Positions 61,592-64,000 of a DNA stretch of 64,000 bases are shown here, piece after piece. The notes beneath the pieces were generated by a model that searched no databases, had not been told where the DNA came from, and saw only the letters and a list, made by a program, of their open reading frames with translations. Numbering within the stretch: the first letter of the stretch is position 1; the number at the start of each line of letters is the position of its first letter. Made by a program: the position numbers and the translations under genes. This DNA comes from Candidatus Saccharibacteria bacterium UBA1235 (GTDB lineage Bacteria; Patescibacteriota; Saccharimonadia; Saccharimonadales; Saccharimonadaceae). The stretch is taken from the NCBI GenBank assembly GCA_002309075.1, contig DBWP01000014.1, forward strand, positions 30,813-94,812, in the 5' to 3' direction.

Positions 61592-62035
61592 ATGTCGTAC
61601 ACAAAGAACCTTACAGTAAAAGAACTTTACGCTTCAATCTTCCCGACCCCAGTTATTGATGATTTTTTCAGGACTGGCCTCGAACTGGACAACGATCGTC
61701 TCGCGACTTCTGCTCTCGAGGAACTTATCACTCGTAAAGAAGCTGATATGATCGTGCGTTCCTTAAATTATGCTTTCGAGGAAAGCTTTATGAAAGAAAA
61801 AAGCTCGACCATCTCAATGATTGGTCGCATCCTGAAGAATAGCTGCCGCGAACTCGACCCGTTCCTGGGCTATTATGGCGCCGGGCTTTTACGCGGAGAT
61901 TTTATGGGCCCGTCTGATTGGATCTATGAAAATCGCGAAAAATACCTTGAGAATTATCATGGTAGCAGCATCATGGTAAACGCAAAGACTTGGGTTTTAG
62001 AAGCGCTCAAAAAATCCGTGAGCGACGAAGATTGA
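61592..62035 (+). CDS. Small soluble protein of unknown function
   Basis: The protein is 147 residues from ATG 61592, picked for AGGAGG 11 nt upstream; an earlier TTG at 61559 is in the leader. It is mostly helical (ALEELITRKEADMIVRSLNY, MIGRILKNSCRELDPFLGYY). It has no signal peptide or membrane segment and no recognised family. It is a single-gene unit with a strong promoter, a structured leader and a terminator. Confidence 0.65.
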   Translation: MSYTKNLTVKELYASIFPTPVIDDFFRTGLELDNDRLATSALEELITRKEADMIVRSLNYAFEESFMKEKSSTISMIGRILKNSCRELDPFLGYYGAGLLRGDFMGPSDWIYENREKYLENYHGSSIMVNAKTWVLEALKKSVSDED

Positions 62036-62051
62036 GTCACTCCCCCTAACT

Positions 62052-62078
62052 AAATCCCCGGCAACCCCGGGGATTTTT
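62052..62078 (+). terminator. Terminator of the small soluble protein gene
   Basis: AAATCCCCGG - CAACC - CCGGGGATTTTT is a GC-rich stem with a T run. Confidence 0.88.
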
Positions 62079-62091
62079 CATGTATCGGTCC

Positions 62092-62119
62092 TTGACACCC
62101 CCGCGGGGGGAGGTATAAT
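62092..62119 (+). promoter_or_regulatory. Promoter with a GC palindrome in its spacer
   Basis: TTGACA, 16 bases, TATAAT. The spacer is CCCCCGCGGGGGGAGG and includes the palindrome CCCCCGCGGGGG, very unusual in this AT-rich genome. A protein bound there would lie between the two promoter boxes. Confidence 0.75.
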
Positions 62120-62146
62120 TGAGCTTAATTAACATAAGGACTTTTT

Positions 62147-62761
62147 ATGGATCAAGAACAAAAGCCACAAAATATTACTTCGGCGCAGGACGTTTTCCTA
62201 GCCCCGAAAAAACCTACCGGCCTTATCATTGCTACTGTTGCGGCCTCGGTTATCGCCCTCGCCTCAGTCGCAACTACTATTGTTACTCTTGTAAAGGCTG
62301 ACCAAAAATCCGAAGAAATCGCCGAGCTCTCTGCTAAAATTGAGCGCCTTCAGCAAAATACCGCTACGGAGTCAACTAGCAACACGACAAATACTACTAC
62401 AACTAATACCACGACTGCTAACACGGCCCTTAGCCTTGCTGAGCAACTCAAAAATGCATACAAAAACAAAGAAGGCAAAGAGCTATCATCTATCAATGTT
62501 GCTGAACAAGACATCAAAAATAGCACTGTAAGTCCTTACCAAACAGTAGTGGCAAATATCGTCATAGATTTAGGTGGGAATTATACTACTAGCCCGGCGC
62601 TCTTCTATCGTGTTAGCCCAAACGCTGAATGGCAATATTTCACCCTTTCTCAAGGCCAATTGCCATGTAGCGACTACAACACAGACGACCTCAAAAAAGC
62701 TTACGCTGGTGAGACTTGTTTTAATGAAACAAACGGCACCCAGTCTACCGTCCAACCATAG
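62147..62761 (+). CDS. Membrane-anchored Thr-rich protein of unknown function
   Basis: The 204-residue protein has a cytoplasmic N-terminus of about 24 residues and one membrane helix (GLIIATVAASVIALASVATT). A short coiled coil and a Thr/Asn-rich spacer (residues 80-100) follow, then a C-terminal domain with two Cys (LPCSDYNTDDL, GETCFNE) that may form a disulfide. AAGGAC precedes the start. Its stop abuts the convergent tsaD stop. The layout suggests a small surface protein. Confidence 0.65.
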   Translation: MDQEQKPQNITSAQDVFLAPKKPTGLIIATVAASVIALASVATTIVTLVKADQKSEEIAELSAKIERLQQNTATESTSNTTNTTTTNTTTANTALSLAEQLKNAYKNKEGKELSSINVAEQDIKNSTVSPYQTVVANIVIDLGGNYTTSPALFYRVSPNAEWQYFTLSQGQLPCSDYNTDDLKKAYAGETCFNETNGTQSTVQP

Positions 62762-63892
62762 CTAGTTTTCAATCGATATTCGCGGATAAATGTTAAGCGC
62801 ATACGGATCCACCGGCTTCACACCCGACTGAATTTCGAAGTAGCACGCCGAGGCTACCATCGCTCCATTATCCCCAGATAATGAAGGAGCAGGGAAAAAT
62901 GCCTCCGGCAAAGCTTTTCGAAGTTCAGTATTCGCTGAAACGCCACCTGCCACAACAACCGACTTCACGTCCGGATGTTCAGAAAGCGCCATCTTCAATT
63001 TTTCGCACAAAATATCCACCGCGGTCTTTTGGAACGACGCCGCAAAATCGGCGACCTGCTCAGGAGTCAATAATTCTTTCAGCTTATGCGACGGGTACGA
63101 AATCGGCACTCCGACCTCTTTTTGTACTGCTCGAAGCACCGCCGTTTTTAGACCCGAGAACGAAAAATCTAAGCCCTCGACTTTCGGATGCGGTAAGCGA
63201 TATTTAGTAGCATCGCCCGAAAGCGCCGCCTTAGCTATCGCTGGTCCGCCCGGATATGGCAGCCCAAGAATTTTCGCAACCTTATCAAAACATTCCCCAA
63301 CCGCATCATCATGTGTTGTCCCAATAATCTCGAATTGATTATGTTCCGGCATGTAAAGAATCTGCGTATGCCCCCCACTCACCACCAGCGCGAGTAATGG
63401 AAAATCGGGTAGACGTAAAACGTTCTTTCGAAGGGCCTCCGGAGCCTGGCAAGGCGAGGATGAGCGCGCCTCGCCCGTGGCGACGGGCCGAGGCGACGCA
63501 GCCCGAGAAAGAATGTTTGCGTCTGTATCAAGCCAATTCGCATAAACATGCGATTTTAAATGGTGTACGGCATATAGCGGTTTATTATGTAGAATTGAAA
63601 GCGTCCTCGCCGTAAGCGTCCCAATTAGAAGCGACCCAAGAAGTCCTGGCGCATGTGTTACGGCAATCGCGTCGATCTCATTCCAAGAAACGCCAGCGTC
63701 AGATAGCGCTTTATCGACCACCGGCATCATCGCCTCGAGATGACTTCTCGCCGCCACCTCTGGAATTACCCCGCCATATTCCGCGAAAATATCAATTTGT
63801 GAAACCACTACGTTCGACAAAATTTCACGCCCGTCCCTCACGACTGCCGCTGCGGTCTCATCACAACTTGTCTCAATCCCTAAAATCAACAT
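62762..63892 (-). CDS. tsaD: tRNA threonylcarbamoyladenosine transferase TsaD with palindromic insert
   Basis: The 376-residue protein has the TsaD motifs ILGIETSCDETAAAVV, HAPGLLGSLLIG, HHLKSHVYAN, LLALVVSGGHTQILYM and AGGVSANTELRKAL. It makes the t6A base in tRNAs reading ANN codons. Residues about 123-161 come from a palindromic element between the metal-site HHLKSH region and the FPLLALVVSGGHT block, near the active site but in a loop. TATAAT lies 6 nt before the ATG. Confidence 0.96.
   Translation of the reverse strand: MLILGIETSCDETAAAVVRDGREILSNVVVSQIDIFAEYGGVIPEVAARSHLEAMMPVVDKALSDAGVSWNEIDAIAVTHAPGLLGSLLIGTLTARTLSILHNKPLYAVHHLKSHVYANWLDTDANILSRAASPRPVATGEARSSSPCQAPEALRKNVLRLPDFPLLALVVSGGHTQILYMPEHNQFEIIGTTHDDAVGECFDKVAKILGLPYPGGPAIAKAALSGDATKYRLPHPKVEGLDFSFSGLKTAVLRAVQKEVGVPISYPSHKLKELLTPEQVADFAASFQKTAVDILCEKLKMALSEHPDVKSVVVAGGVSANTELRKALPEAFFPAPSLSGDNGAMVASACYFEIQSGVKPVDPYALNIYPRISIEN
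63411..63524 (+). repeat. Palindromic element copy in tsaD
   Basis: The left arm AGACGTAAAACGTTCTTTCG and the reverse complement of the right arm, AGACGCAAACATTCTTTCTC, match closely. The core has CCGGAGCCTGGCAAGGCGAG and CCCGTGGCGACGGGCC. It lies in reverse relative to the gene, unlike the femAB and ATPase copies, and is still free of stops in the tsaD frame. It is 114 bp. Confidence 0.88.
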
Positions 63893-63919
63893 ACCTTAAT
63901 TATATCACACCGCGCATAT

Positions 63920-64000
63920 TTATTCGTGGTGATATTTGCCTCCATGTGAAATTTCTTGTGCCCGATAAGTTTGCTCGATAACTATCGCTCTCGCTAAGGC
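63920..64000 (-). CDS. C-terminal end of an unidentified gene (runs off window)
   Basis: An open minus-strand frame enters from the right edge and stops at 63920. The visible 26 residues end in EISHGGKYHHE. It lies directly upstream of tsaD, whose -10 box follows the stop. It is too short to identify. Confidence 0.4.
   Translation of the reverse strand, partial: ALARAIVIEQTYRAQEISHGGKYHHE

Noticed and set aside
63411..63524. Assembly error or chimera as source of the GC-rich inserts
   Set aside because: Four different genes have related inserts, all in frame, each with its own matching arms. Assembly errors would not keep frames or make complementary arms.
641..63892. UGA recoded as glycine, as in Gracilibacteria
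   Set aside because: Many genes end in TGA within ATGA junctions followed by a new gene, and conserved proteins have normal lengths with TGA as stop.

Overview
The window looks like the replication-origin region of a small, compact Patescibacteria (CPR) genome, most likely Candidatus Saccharibacteria (TM7). The reasons are the set of type IV secretion genes typical of that group (PrgI, a TraC-domain protein, a VirB4-type ATPase, a VirB6/TrbL-like membrane protein and several one-domain pilins), the gene order jag-yidC-rnpA-rpmH / dnaA-dnaN-recF, AT-rich DNA, overlapping gene ends and ATGA start/stop junctions. TGA works as a stop here, so the Gracilibacteria/Absconditabacteria recoding is not in use. 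The lineage is inferred from gene content; no search was run.

Layout. 1-11.2 kb: a minus-strand secretion locus (VirB6-like, PrgI, TraC, VirB4 N-terminus), split between VirB6-like and PrgI by an island of six separately transcribed genes (2331-7745). The island has two secreted transglutaminase-like proteins and four related unknowns. Each gene has its own near-consensus promoter, shared leader motifs and a near-identical terminator. 11.2-14.4 kb: three pilin genes (one a triple fusion), Hsp20 and ComF. 14.4-23.3 kb: tRNA-Ser(GCU), two small unknowns, groEL-groES behind a CIRCE operator, a TetR-like regulator, a TylF-like methyltransferase, uvrA and a flavin oxidoreductase. 23.4-38.2 kb: an envelope-glycan region with glycosyltransferases, GtrA, a Wzm/Wzt-type exporter, a WecB-type epimerase, a CotH-family kinase, an LGFP-repeat surface protein behind a LexA-like HTH gene, and an LCP ligase. 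38.2-44.3 kb: the origin region. DnaA boxes lie on both sides of dnaA, and a candidate unwinding site (DnaA box plus six DnaA-trios) lies before dnaN. 44.3-64 kb: a large membrane-anchored unknown, an RNA uracil methyltransferase, a MurE-like ligase facing a degenerate Mur ligase paralogue, a RhuM-Fic protein, DUF167, three tRNAs, an Ltp-repeat surface protein, PAP2, HIT, valS, a transposase-like fragment, two FemAB transferases, a P-type ATPase, two unknowns and tsaD.

Three observations stand out. First, a GC-rich palindromic repeat of about 100-130 bp lies in frame inside four conserved genes (valS, a femAB gene, a P-type ATPase gene, tsaD), in at least two reading frames and both orientations. 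Its outer arms differ between copies but are complementary within each copy, and a possible relative lies beside a tRNA-Ser. Second, two tRNA-Ser genes are followed by an inverted and then a direct copy of their own 3' end. Third, about twenty genes start 4-10 nt after a TATAAT-like box, usually as TGnTATAAT, which predicts widespread leaderless transcription and some shared bidirectional promoters.

The genes suggest a host-attached, surface-rich cell: secretion/pilus machinery, glycan export, peptidoglycan cross-bridge enzymes, and LGFP and Ltp modules otherwise known mainly from Actinobacteria and Gram-positive bacteria or their phages.
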